A stretch of 64,000 nt of DNA from Coriobacteriia bacterium (GTDB lineage: Bacteria > Actinomycetota > Coriobacteriia > WRKU01 > JAENWW01), in the NCBI GenBank assembly GCA_016649875.1, contig JAENWW010000002.1, positions 1-64,000 of the forward strand. The letters are read 5' to 3'. The notes under the pieces were generated by a model. That model did no database searches. It had not been told where the DNA came from and saw only the letters and a list, made by a program, of their open reading frames with translations. The position numbers were made by a program, and so were the translations under genes. Below, piece after piece: positions 1 to 7,803 of the stretch (the first letter of the stretch is position 1; each line of letters starts with the position of its first letter).

Positions 1-50
1 AGCGCTTTGACTTAATCGGCTTATAACCGCAGGTCAAAGCGCTGTTTTTT
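1..50 (+). terminator. Rho-independent terminator of an upstream gene
   Basis: A perfect 11-bp inverted repeat (1-11 with 33-43, AGCGCTTTGAC and its complement) closes a 21-nt loop and is followed at once by GTTTTTT. The gene it ends lies left of the window. From 51 to 203 I see no gene. Confidence 0.8.
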
Positions 51-203
51 ATTTGTCAAAGTTGCAAGTACTGCCTAAAGTCAACGGAAATAATGGCATT
101 TGAGGGCAGGATGCGACACAAATGGCGGGAAAAGGGCAGGAGGCAAGGTCTCTGCATAGCAGTGTTATCATTCATACATTGAAACGATTCTGTGGGAGGA
201 TGT

Positions 204-1163
204 ATGGAGCAAGCTGATAGTCCGATACTAAATATCGAAGAGCAGATTAAACACCTTAGAAGTAAGAATGTGAATTTCTATATTTGTTCCGAAAAAGATG
301 CGCTACAGTATCTTTCAAAAAATAATAATTACTTTAAGCTGCGTGCATATCGAACGGGATTCGAAAAATATCTCGAAGGTAAAAATAAAGGGAAATATAT
401 TGATTTAGATTTTGGGAAATTGCAGGATCTTGCCATTATCGATATGGAACTACGTTACTTGCTGTTACATATGACTCTTGATGTTGAGCATTTTGCGAAA
501 GTGCGGCTCTTAAAACTAATAAGTGACAAAGGGGAAGACGGGTACTCGATTGTCAAAGACTACATTAATAGTCTTGACGATACGAGCAAAAATATACTAA
601 TTGGCGGTTTGAAGCGACAAGAAGATAGCTGTTATTGCGGCGGCATCGCGACTAAATTTTCTGGCAACTATCCCGTATGGGCTTTTTTGGAGATAATATC
701 GTTTGGAACGTTAGTCCATTTCTATAGATTTTGCTGGAAAAGATTCGACAGCGACAGTTTAAAAAGTGAACATTTTTTATTACTTGGGGTGAAAAGTTTG
801 CGAAATGCCGCAGCGCATAATAGCTGCGTGATTAATGATTTGAGCCCAGGTAAGCCGCCCTTCAAAACCCATGATTTAGTTACGCGGGCATTGGCTAAAG
901 TTGGGCTAACGCCAGATTCGCGCATAAAGAAAATGAGTAATACAAAGATTCAACATATAGTGACATTATTGTTTGCTCATACATACTTTGTTGCAAGTGA
1001 CGGGGTACAGCAACATGTGAGCCGAAGTCTGCAATTGGTTACTACTAGGATGTTTAGAAATATAGATTATTATGAAAAAAATGAAACCATTAGCACCAGC
1101 TTTCTCTTTATAAAAACTGTCATTGACAAGTGGTTCCCAAATACGGATAATAAGAGCACATAA
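204..1163 (+). CDS. Abi family (Abi_2/AbiD-AbiF type) abortive-infection protein with HEPN motif
   Basis: A 319-residue protein of the Abi family, which in lactococci and other bacteria is linked to abortive phage resistance. The N-terminal signature is visible as YLSKNNNYFKLRAYR at about 36-50, and the family block PVWAFLEIISFGTLVHFY lies at about 157-174. An R-N-A-A-A-H motif at residues 200-205 fits the R-x4-6-H active site of HEPN ribonucleases. RNase activity is therefore an inference from family and motif. I chose the ATG at 204 because GGGAGGA lies just upstream; a GTG at 192 is also in frame. It is A+T rich compared with the rest of the window. No partner antitoxin is visible; downstream lie only decayed integrase and rhuM pieces, so it looks like the surviving gene of a mobile defence patch. 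Confidence 0.8.
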   Translation: MEQADSPILNIEEQIKHLRSKNVNFYICSEKDALQYLSKNNNYFKLRAYRTGFEKYLEGKNKGKYIDLDFGKLQDLAIIDMELRYLLLHMTLDVEHFAKVRLLKLISDKGEDGYSIVKDYINSLDDTSKNILIGGLKRQEDSCYCGGIATKFSGNYPVWAFLEIISFGTLVHFYRFCWKRFDSDSLKSEHFLLLGVKSLRNAAAHNSCVINDLSPGKPPFKTHDLVTRALAKVGLTPDSRIKKMSNTKIQHIVTLLFAHTYFVASDGVQQHVSRSLQLVTTRMFRNIDYYEKNETISTSFLFIKTVIDKWFPNTDNKST

Positions 1164-1236
1164 AAAAACAGATTACTGTTTTGCAGGGTGGCATTATGAG
1201 TTTGTGATGTCAGCCTGTTTTTTGTTTATATAAGAG

Positions 1237-1598
1237 TTAACTGCCAGCTGCCGCTTCATACCCTTTATCGATAATTGCCACATCATCGTGCAAGTTGGTG
1301 AGCAGCGGACGCACGTACTTATTCAGAGTTGTTGTAACGTCGCAGTGGCCAAGCCATTTGCTGACACTAGCAACATTCATCCCAGAACGTACGGCGGCCG
1401 TAGCAAAGCTGTGTCGCAGTGACATGATTGTGATGCGTGGCACATCGTTCGTTGTTGTGAACGTGCGTACGAGTCGGCCACCTGTTTGTGGATTCAAGCG
1501 CTTGCCACGAGCGTCGGGTACCACGGGCCAAATCTTTACGATGTTGCCTTCATTTTGAAGCTCGCGTAGACGCTTGAATGCATAGGCGGGCCCTAGTT
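1237..1598 (-). pseudogene. C-terminal remnant of a tyrosine recombinase/integrase
   Basis: The frame encodes the catalytic C-terminus of a phage-type integrase: SLRHSFATAAVRSGMNVASV, then WLGHCDVTTTLNKY. These carry the Arg-x-x-His box, the LGH box and the nucleophilic Tyr in normal order and spacing. The N-terminal and core-binding domains and the first catalytic Arg are missing. The frame is open back to a stop at about 1599-1601 with no start codon at the break. It ends exactly where the rhuM remnant begins on the other strand, so a deletion or rearrangement joined the two. It could not act as a recombinase alone. Confidence 0.8.
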
Positions 1599-1608
1599 AT
1601 AGTCCGGA

Positions 1609-2023
1609 ATGATTTTGGTGTTTTCGGAGGTGTCAGAGCGGGCCCATTGTGCCCCTGTGTGTATTGTGTTTGGCTGTGCCGCCGACAATATATCGCTGCA
1701 TCTTAAAAACATTTATGCAGAACACGAATTGGATGAAACCGCAACTACCGAGGAATTCTCGGTAGTTCAAAAAGAGGGTGAACGAGAGGTCGCAAGAACC
1801 GTTCATTGCTATTCGTTAGAAGCGATCATTGCGGTCGGCTATCGCGTCAATTCCGAACGTGGCACACAGTTCCGCCAATGGGCAACGAACATTCTGCATC
1901 AGTATATTCAAAAAGGATTTGCAATCGACGATGACCGATTCAAATATGGCTCGCGGTTCAGTACGCGCTATTTTGATGACTTGCTCGAAGAGATTCGGGA
2001 TATCCGCGCCAGTGAAAGTATAG
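1609..2023 (+). pseudogene. RhuM-family protein, truncated at both ends (copy 1)
   Basis: Family-like sequence starts at about 1665 with FGCAADNISLHLKNIYAE and runs through VGYRVNSERGTQFRQWAT, KGFAIDDDRFK and LLEEIRDIRASE, a pattern typical of the virulence-RhuM family found on mobile elements. The usual N-terminal block with the W-L-T-Q motif is missing; in its place is unrelated sequence next to the integrase remnant. After the IRASE segment the frame runs into the start region of the second rhuM copy and is no longer RhuM-like. The molecular function of RhuM is not established. I treat this as a pseudogene. Confidence 0.7.
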
Positions 2024-2024
2024 T

Positions 2025-2566
2025 ATGGCGAAGAAGAAAAAGAACGAAATCACAGTTCGTTCCAGCGCAGCTGAGTACCTGACATTCGTCGCGGCGACAG
2101 GCGCTAACGAGCAGAGTGTCGAAATGCGTTACGAGGACGAGAACATATAGTTGACGCAGAAAATGATGTCTGTGCTATACGATGTCAGTATTCAGAACGT
2201 CGGTCAGCATATCAAGAAAATTTTCGCCGACAGCGAGCTTGACCGGGGGGCAACTATAAAGAAATACTTTATAGTTCAAAACGAGGGCTCACGCGAGGTT
2301 GAGCACTACAACCTGCAAATGATAATCACAGTCGGCTTCAAAGTGAATAACGAACATGCCGTTCAATTCCGTAAGTGGGCTAATGCCATAGTCAAAGACT
2401 ACACCACTCAGGGGTGGGCTATGGACGCCGACCGTTTGAAAAATACCGCATCATACAAGACCGCCTGTTCGAGAGTGACTTCGACCACTTTGTCGCACTC
2501 GAACAGGGTGCAAAGCAAATTCAGCAGACATTGTCTGCGGAATCCGACGTGAGTGACAACGAATGA
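2025..2566 (+). pseudogene. RhuM-family protein with internal amber codon and frameshift (copy 2)
   Basis: An ATG at 2025 opens MAKKKKNEITVRSSAAEYLT, which resembles the normal N-terminus of RhuM proteins, and reaches a TAG at 2148-2150. The expected residue there is Trp of the W-L-T-Q motif, so this is TGG to TAG. The same frame continues after the stop with LTQKMMSVLYDV, then HYNLQMIITVGFKVNN, QFRKWANAIVKDYT and GWAMDADRLKN. After about 2450 the frame breaks; RLFESDFDHFVALEQ is readable in another frame to a TGA at 2564-2566. Both lesions mark it as dead unless an amber suppressor is used. It is a second member of the family rather than a duplication of copy 1, as their sequences differ clearly. 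Confidence 0.75.
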
Positions 2567-2591
2567 AGTTGTAGTTCAGATATCGGCAGTT

Positions 2592-3542
2592 TCAGGCGTT
2601 GCTCGCCGCTTTGATTTTTTCACGGGTCGCCAACTCGTCGAGGTCATAAGGCGTTTCTTGATATACACAATAGTTTACCCAATTGCTGAACAGCAGACTG
2701 GCATGCGCTCTCCACGTCATTTTCGGCTCGCGTTGGGGATCGTCGTCAGGGAAATAATTGTGAGGAGTCTCAATGTCGAGGCCTGCCGCCTTGTCGCGCT
2801 CGTACTCGAGTTTCAACGTGTCGGCATCGTACTCGCTGTGACCGGTTACGAACACACGCCTGCCGTCCTTCGAAGCCATGAGAAATGCCCCGGCCTCATC
2901 GGAGTAGGCGAGAAGTTCTATCTCTGCGCAGTCGATGATGTCTTGGTAGAGCACGGTTGTGTGACGCGAGTGGGGAGCATTGAATGTGTCGTCGAACCCA
3001 CGTGTGAGCTTGTTCTTGTCGTCGGTGACCGTGTGCGAGAAGATACCGAAGACTTTCTCGCTGAGCGTGCGCTTATCGATACCGTAATAGTGGTAAAGCC
3101 CGGCTTGAGCGGCCCAACAGATGTGGAGGGTGGAGTAGACGTTCTCATCCGCCCAGTTCATGATCTCGACCAGCTCATCCCAGTATTCGACCTCGTTGAA
3201 AGCGAGGTGCTCGACCGGCGCTCCCGTGATTATCAAGCCGTCGAACTTTTGCTCCTTGATGTTATCGAATGTGTTGTAAAACACATGCAGATGCATCGGG
3301 TCGCTATGCGTCGGTTTGTAGGTCGCGGTGTGCAGGAACGTCACCTCGACTTGGAGCGGCGAGTTGCCCAGCACGCGCAAGATCTGAGTCTCGGTCGTTT
3401 CTTTCGTCGGCATCAGATTGAGAACCACTATTTTCAGCGGTCGGATATCTTGTTTCGATGCACGTTTATCAGTCATCACGAAGACGTTCTCTTTTGCGAG
3501 AACGTCTACCGCGGGTAAACCGTCTTTTATTTTTACAGGCAT
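2592..3542 (-). CDS. metA: Homoserine O-acetyltransferase, MetA type
   Basis: 316 residues of the MetA (HTS) family, full length. It activates homoserine as its O-acyl ester for methionine synthesis in the cytoplasm. The catalytic Cys142 sits in HICWAAQAG, His235 in VTGHSEYD and Glu237 two residues later. Residue 111, known to set acyl-CoA choice (Glu for acetyl, Gly for succinyl in the enterobacterial enzyme), is Glu in ITGAPVEHL, so the acetyl ester is expected even though the family is often labelled succinyltransferase. It lies 18 bp after metY, whose product uses O-acetylhomoserine; the pair forms an operon for direct sulfhydrylation. Confidence 0.95.
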   Translation of the reverse strand: MPVKIKDGLPAVDVLAKENVFVMTDKRASKQDIRPLKIVVLNLMPTKETTETQILRVLGNSPLQVEVTFLHTATYKPTHSDPMHLHVFYNTFDNIKEQKFDGLIITGAPVEHLAFNEVEYWDELVEIMNWADENVYSTLHICWAAQAGLYHYYGIDKRTLSEKVFGIFSHTVTDDKNKLTRGFDDTFNAPHSRHTTVLYQDIIDCAEIELLAYSDEAGAFLMASKDGRRVFVTGHSEYDADTLKLEYERDKAAGLDIETPHNYFPDDDPQREPKMTWRAHASLLFSNWVNYCVYQETPYDLDELATREKIKAASNA

Positions 3543-3560
3543 AAAACTTCAGTCCATTCT

Positions 3561-4835
3561 TTAAGAAAGTGCTTGCTCCAAATCGGCGATGATGTCTCTC
3601 GGATCTTCGATGCCGACCGAAAAGCGAATCATCCCGGGAGTTACGCCGCAAGCACGGAGTTGTTCGTCGTTGAGCTGGCGGTGCGTATGGCTCGCGGGGT
3701 GGAGTACGCACGTCCGAGCATCGGCCACGTGTGTCACGATCGCCGCAAGCTTGAGTGAATCCATGAACTTCACGGCCACTGCTCGTCCACCCTTGATTTC
3801 AAAGGAGATGACACCGCACGTGCCGTTCGGCATGTACTTTCGTGCGAGTTCGTAGTAACGGTCGCCGGGTAGTCCCGGGAAGTTCACGAGTTCGATGTCA
3901 TCGCGGTTTTTCAACCACTGCGCCACCTCCAAAGCATTTGCGCAATGCCTCTGCATTCGAAGCGACAATGTTTCCAACCCGAGGTTGAGGAGGAACGCAT
4001 TTTGCGGAGCCTGAGTCGAACCGAGGTCGCGCATAACCTGAACGGTCGCCTTGGTGATATAGGCGCCCTTGCCGAAACGTTCGGTATAGGTTACGCCGTG
4101 ATAACTCTCGTCGGGCTCGGTGAGACCGGGGAACTTATCGGCGTGGGCATCCCAATCGAAATTGCCGCTGTCGACTATCGCGCCGCCGACCGCGCTGGCG
4201 TGCCCATCCATATATTTGGTGGTGGAGTGCGTGACGATATCGGCGCCCCACTCAAACGGGCGACAATTGATGGGCGTGGGGAACGTATTGTCAACGATGA
4301 GCGGAACGCCGGCTTCATGGGCGAGCGTCGCGAACTTTTCAATGTCGAGTACCGTCAGCGAGGGGTTTGCGACGGTTTCTCCGAACACACATTTGGTGTT
4401 TGGGCGGATAGCCTTGCGGAGTTCCTCGAGAGGCGCATCGGAGTCGACGAACGTGACGTCGATGCCCATCTTTTTCATGGTCACGCCGAACAGGTTGAAT
4501 GTTCCGCCGTAAATCGAAGCGGCGGACACGATGTGGTCTCCGGCACTGCAAAGGTTGAACGTCGCGAAAAAGTTCGCAGCCTGTCCGGAAGAGGTGAGCA
4601 TCGCCGCGACACCGCCTTCGAGCTCTGCGATTTTTTCTGCGACTGCATCGTTTGTGGGGTTTTGGAGGCGCGTGTAAAAGTATCCGCTTTCTTCCAAATC
4701 GAAGAGGCGGCCCATCTGCTCGGTCGAATCGTACTTGAACGTCGTGCTCTGATAAATCGGAAGTACGCGCGGTTCTCCGTTGGCAGGGTGCCAACCCGCT
4801 TGGACGCATAGGGTATCTCGTTGATAATCGCTCAT
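3561..4835 (-). CDS. metY: O-acetylhomoserine sulfhydrylase (aminocarboxypropyltransferase)
   Basis: A 424-residue PLP enzyme of the Cys/Met metabolism family. It joins O-acetylhomoserine with sulfide to give homocysteine, bypassing cystathionine. The PLP lysine is K207 in VTHSTTKYMDGH, and the cofactor-phosphate loop SSGQAANFF is at 82-90. The long form with QAGWHPANGEP near the N-terminus is typical of O-acetylhomoserine rather than O-succinylhomoserine enzymes. I chose the ATG at 4835, which has GGAGGA 6 nt upstream; an in-frame ATG at 4868 lacks such a site. It is first gene of the metY-metA pair. I saw no convincing S-box (SAM) riboswitch in the about 260 bp upstream. Confidence 0.93.
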   Translation of the reverse strand: MSDYQRDTLCVQAGWHPANGEPRVLPIYQSTTFKYDSTEQMGRLFDLEESGYFYTRLQNPTNDAVAEKIAELEGGVAAMLTSSGQAANFFATFNLCSAGDHIVSAASIYGGTFNLFGVTMKKMGIDVTFVDSDAPLEELRKAIRPNTKCVFGETVANPSLTVLDIEKFATLAHEAGVPLIVDNTFPTPINCRPFEWGADIVTHSTTKYMDGHASAVGGAIVDSGNFDWDAHADKFPGLTEPDESYHGVTYTERFGKGAYITKATVQVMRDLGSTQAPQNAFLLNLGLETLSLRMQRHCANALEVAQWLKNRDDIELVNFPGLPGDRYYELARKYMPNGTCGVISFEIKGGRAVAVKFMDSLKLAAIVTHVADARTCVLHPASHTHRQLNDEQLRACGVTPGMIRFSVGIEDPRDIIADLEQALS

Positions 4836-5097
4836 GTTTCCTCCGATATATGTGGCGCATTGAGTCATAGTGTCAGTTTGTATTGTTTCAGGGTAACGGA
4901 TTTAGCCGGGTCTTGCGGGGGGAAGTTGGTAATATAAGTTGCATTTTTCGTGTATGGTCATTTACGGCGCGGTTCTCACCTGCCGGATGCTGTTCATGCG
5001 AGTATCGATTTCTGCGGGCTTTCGGTTTTTTGAAGTCGGCTCACCCATCTTCTGCTATCATAATGAACGCAAACACGAGCAAGGTGTTGCCCCATGC

Positions 5098-5190
5098 GGA
5101 GGGGTGGCAGAGTGGTTGAATGCGGCGGTCTCGAAAACCGTTCTACGGGCAACCCCCGTAGCGAGGGTTCGAATCCCTCCTCCTCCGCCA
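5098..5190 (+). tRNA. tRNA-Ser (anticodon CGA) with encoded CCA
   Basis: A complete class II tRNA. The acceptor stem GGAGGGG pairs with CTCCTCC (one G-U). The anticodon arm GCGGT-CTCGAAA-ACCGT shows CGA, followed by a long variable arm (TACGGG/CCCGTA) and the T arm GAGGG-TTCGAAT-CCCTC. The CCA at 5188-5190 is encoded. The 3' half is the attachment-type site of the island that follows. Confidence 0.95.
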
Positions 5191-5191
5191 G
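5133..5191 (+). repeat. Left attachment-type repeat (3' half of tRNA-Ser)
   Basis: 59 bp from the anticodon loop through CCA plus one base; it matches 7664-7722 with three mismatches. It lies within the intact tRNA-Ser gene. Confidence 0.85.
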
Positions 5192-5657
5192 CGATTTTTT
5201 ATACTGTCAGGCGCTTTCCGGGCCTGCAGTTTTCTTTTTATATGCCATCATATACTGTCATGTCATTCATGCATTTTTACGTCAAAATATGGTTCGATCT
5301 GTGTCACCTTTCCGTCCCCATGATACGCAAATGCTGTGCCAACACTTTTTGTGATATGCCGCTCTAGTTGCTTTTTGTAAGTCGGTTTGCTTGCTTTTTG
5401 TATGTTAGGAAACTTGCATATTGTAAATCGTTCCTACTTTCGCTGACTTATGAAGACATCCAGAATGACACTCACTCCCAATGGATATAAGGCACGCGTC
5501 ATCGTTAGGTCTGAGGCGATTAGGGTTTTCATGGGTGAGGGGGATCCCATTCGGTTTTGTGGGCTGGTAGGCAAGGTGGTTGTTGCCTCAAACAATGGTG
5601 TTGTGCGGATTGCGCAACATATAATTTCGAGACAACACACTAGGAAAATGGGGGCGC
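5192..5657. other. Non-coding left end of the island
   Basis: No gene is supported in this 466-bp stretch. It is A+T rich after the tRNA. At 5598-5624 a near-palindromic GTTGTGC...GCGCAAC element and nearby ACAACAC half sites resemble the arms of the operator at 5668-5724, so extra binding sites for the AbiEi-like regulator may lie here. Confidence 0.4.
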
Positions 5658-5686
5658 TTGACGGTTTTGTTGTCTGGATTTATACT
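5658..5686 (+). promoter_or_regulatory. Sigma-A type promoter of the AbiE-like pair, leaderless
   Basis: TTGACG (5658-5663), 17-bp spacer, TATACT (5681-5686). The first ATG is at 5694, only 7 nt after the -10 box, so transcription would begin at or next to the start codon, and no ribosome binding site is visible. This predicts a leaderless mRNA. Confidence 0.65.
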
Positions 5687-5724
5687 ATTGTGCATGATGA
5701 ACAACACGGCATATCCAGACAACA
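5668..5724. promoter_or_regulatory. Inverted-repeat operator over the AbiE-like promoter and start codon
   Basis: Perfect 12-bp arms TGTTGTCTGGAT (5668-5679) and ATCCAGACAACA (5713-5724) are centred near the -10 box and ATG, 33 bp apart. The left arm fills most of the -35/-10 spacer. AbiEi proteins are known to bind inverted repeats in their own promoter and repress it; that this pair does so is inferred. Confidence 0.6.
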
Positions 5725-6785
5725 CCCCAACACCGATCGAGGTGCAGAAACGGCTGCAGGAACAGCTACCCCACACGTGGCGAGTTTGCCTTCTTGGGCG
5801 GGTTGAGAATCAGCGAGGTCCCGACGCTGTGTTGGAGGTCCAAACCCCTGACAGCCGGCGCATAAGGATATTCGTCAAGATTATGCGTCGACTGGAGCCA
5901 GCCGTCGTGCCTCGTGTGGTTGAACAGATGCGGTCGTGGGTCGACTCGTCAGCGATGGAAAAACCAATGGGGGAATTTCTTGTGGCGGCACCCTACTTGA
6001 GCGAACGCACTCGTGAGAAGCTACGCGATAGCGACCTCAACTACCTGGACTTCACGGGCAACAGTTATGTGACTATCGAAAAACCTGTTGTTTGCATACG
6101 TACGCAGGGAGCTTCGAAGGACCCCGACAAGTCATCTCGACCGATGCGGTCTCTGCGTGGAATCAAGACGGCCAAGATTGTGCGCACTCTGGTGGATCTC
6201 CGCCTGCCCTTGGGAGTCCGACAGATTGCTGAATTTGCAAAGACGGACCCCGGGAATGTTTCCCGTGTGCTCAATCTTCTTGGACGCGAGGATTTGGTTC
6301 AGCGGAGTTCGCGGGGGGGCGTTCAGCAGGTCGATTGGAACGGGTTGCTCAGGGCATGGTCTCGCGATTACTCAATGATCGGTTCGAATAGGTATTACAT
6401 GTATCTCGACCCTCGCGGACTCGGAAATTTCCTTTCGCGGTTGCAGACACTCCCAACCGGTATGCGCTATGCGGTAACGGGCTCCCTCGCTGCGGCACGA
6501 CTGGCACCTGTGGCTCCTGCAAGGTTGGGGGTCGCTTTTGTCGACGATGCAGCAACTGCTGCCGACTCCCTGGGGCTGGTGCCAGCCGAAACGGGCGCGA
6601 ATGTAATGCTTTTGGTACCCAGAGGTGACTTCGTCTTCGATAGAGTGAGGATTGATGAAGGGGTGCGGTACGTCGCTCCCAGCCAAGCGGTTGTTGATCT
6701 GCTTACGGGCTCGGGTCGCAATCCATCAGAGGCTGAGGAGCTCTTGGACTGGATGAGAAGGAACGAGAATGTCTGGAGAACTTAG
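5694..6785 (+). CDS. AbiEi-like antitoxin/transcriptional regulator (type IV TA family)
   Basis: About 363 residues from the ATG at 5694 (a second ATG follows directly at 5697). The N-terminal about 115 residues are unassigned. A helix-turn-helix is visible in the middle, at about 150-200 (IKTAKIVRTLVDL, RQIAEFAKTDPGNVSRVLNL). It is followed by a segment with YAVTGSLAAARLAP and a C-terminal part ending in EELLDWMRRNE, as in AbiEi-like regulators placed upstream of AbiEii nucleotidyltransferases. The downstream gene overlaps by 17 nt, which fits a coupled antitoxin-toxin pair. The internal position of the helix-turn-helix differs from the classic N-terminal winged helix of lactococcal AbiEi, so the subfamily assignment is tentative. 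It probably represses its own promoter through the inverted repeat at 5668-5724. Confidence 0.65.
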   Translation: MMNNTAYPDNTPTPIEVQKRLQEQLPHTWRVCLLGRVENQRGPDAVLEVQTPDSRRIRIFVKIMRRLEPAVVPRVVEQMRSWVDSSAMEKPMGEFLVAAPYLSERTREKLRDSDLNYLDFTGNSYVTIEKPVVCIRTQGASKDPDKSSRPMRSLRGIKTAKIVRTLVDLRLPLGVRQIAEFAKTDPGNVSRVLNLLGREDLVQRSSRGGVQQVDWNGLLRAWSRDYSMIGSNRYYMYLDPRGLGNFLSRLQTLPTGMRYAVTGSLAAARLAPVAPARLGVAFVDDAATAADSLGLVPAETGANVMLLVPRGDFVFDRVRIDEGVRYVAPSQAVVDLLTGSGRNPSEAEELLDWMRRNENVWRT

Positions 6786-7641
6786 CCAAGAATATGTCGT
6801 TGCGCGTCAAGCGCTACTGGATGCCCTAGAGGCGTTTGGCCCTCAGCGGGTAGCCGTGGTGCTTGTCGGGGCGCAGGCAATCTACCTGCATACCGGGAAT
6901 GCCGGTCTTGCGGTTGCTGAATCCACCACGGATGCGGACGTCGCTTTTGATCCTTCGTGGCTCGTCGAAGACCCTGTATTGGCTGTGGCTATGAGAGAAG
7001 CTGGGTTCTTCCGTGAGGAGAACGGAAGCGGGATTCCTGTTGGCACCTGGTCATCCCTGCGGGTGATATCCGGCGTGTCAGCTGTAGTGAAAGTGGATCT
7101 TCTAGTTCCCGCGGTACTGGGAGGTGGCGGTAGACGCGCAGCAAGGATCGAGGGTCAGGAACTGGGCTCAGTGCTCAAAGTGTCTGGGATTGAAGGCTGT
7201 CTGGTTGACTGCGAGATCCACACCATCTCCTCGTTTGACCCAGCCGATAATCGTTCGTTCGAGATAAAGGTGGCGGGTTCGGCCTCACTGTTGGTCGCAA
7301 AGGTCATTAAGCTTAATGAGCGAGAAAATCAAGCAGCGACTGGTCGCGACAGACGAAAGTACAAAGATGCTCTCGATGTGCTGCGGCTACTTCGTGCGGT
7401 GAAGATTGAGGAGTTGGTCGATGGTCTCAGACGGCTCTTAGGCAACGAGTTGTCGAAGGACGTAACTGAAACGGCAATTGACGCGCTTCCGAGACTCTTC
7501 GGCGACCCTGATAGCCCTGCCAGTCTGATGGCTGGTGAGGCGGCTGCGCCGGCGGAACCAGCCGACGTGATTGCCAGTTCATGCGCAGCGTTGGTTGGAG
7601 AGTTGATCGAGACTCTCGGTGAGGCTGGTTTGACAGCGTGA
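6769..7641 (+). CDS. AbiEii/AbiGii-family nucleotidyltransferase (toxin)
   Basis: 290 residues with a minimal nucleotidyltransferase fold. The nucleotide-binding part is VLVGAQAIYLHTG at about 31-43 and the metal-binding D55-A-D57 is in TTDADVAF. A conserved helix, KVIKLNERENQ followed by YKDALDVLRLLR, lies at about 180-207. AbiEii toxins modify an intracellular target by NMP or NTP transfer, with tRNA shown for related toxins; the target here is unknown. The ATG at 6769 follows AAGGA and overlaps the upstream gene by 17 nt. It is the last gene in the island before the right repeat. Confidence 0.72.
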   Translation: MSGELSQEYVVARQALLDALEAFGPQRVAVVLVGAQAIYLHTGNAGLAVAESTTDADVAFDPSWLVEDPVLAVAMREAGFFREENGSGIPVGTWSSLRVISGVSAVVKVDLLVPAVLGGGGRRAARIEGQELGSVLKVSGIEGCLVDCEIHTISSFDPADNRSFEIKVAGSASLLVAKVIKLNERENQAATGRDRRKYKDALDVLRLLRAVKIEELVDGLRRLLGNELSKDVTETAIDALPRLFGDPDSPASLMAGEAAAPAEPADVIASSCAALVGELIETLGEAGLTA

Positions 7642-7663
7642 ATCCGTACCGATAATCCTCTTT

Positions 7664-7722
7664 GAAAACCGTTCTACGGGCAACCCCCGTAGCGAGGGTT
7701 CAAACTCCTCCTCCTCCGCCAG
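7664..7722 (+). repeat. Right attachment-type repeat (partial tRNA-Ser copy)
   Basis: 59 bp, identical to 5133-5191 except for three substitutions in the T arm region. The changes keep a formable T stem (GAGGG/TCCTC with a G-T pair). Only the 3' half of a tRNA is present, so this is not a tRNA gene. Confidence 0.85.
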
Positions 7723-7736
7723 ATAATGACATGAAG

Positions 7737-7771
7737 ACGCCCGCCCCCCGATGACGAGGGGCGGGCGTTTC
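7737..7771 (+). terminator. Strong G+C-rich terminator
   Basis: An 11-bp stem, ACGCCCGCCCC (7737-7747) with its complement at 7758-7768, followed by TTTCT. It separates the island from the convergent lysR gene and may work in both directions. Confidence 0.75.
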
Positions 7772-7803
7772 TATTGGAACCTTTTGCTCTCTTACTTACA
7801 GAA

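Larger units (their letters stand above)
5133..7722. mobile_element. Small tRNA-Ser-inserted genomic island carrying an AbiE-like pair
   Basis: The island is bounded on the left by the 3' half of tRNA-Ser (5133-5191) and on the right by a 59-bp near-copy of it (7664-7722, 56 of 59 identical). It holds 467 bp of non-coding DNA and two overlapping genes of abortive-infection type. This is the usual end structure of elements that integrate into tRNA 3' ends. No integrase remains inside, so the unit is either a cargo remnant, a deletion derivative, or mobilised in trans. The integrase fragment at 1237-1598 lies outside the repeats and need not be related. Confidence 0.75.

Noticed and set aside
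2553-3518. Plus-strand open frame of 321 codons over metA
   Set aside because: Antisense shadow of metA, which has all catalytic residues.
4836-5097. SAM (S-box) riboswitch upstream of metY
   Set aside because: No S-box consensus or clear terminator/antiterminator pair seen; only a weak possible promoter toward metY.
7664-7722. A second tRNA-Ser gene
   Set aside because: Only the 3' half (anticodon loop to CCA) is present; the acceptor 5' strand, D arm and anticodon 5' stem are missing, so it is an attachment-type repeat.
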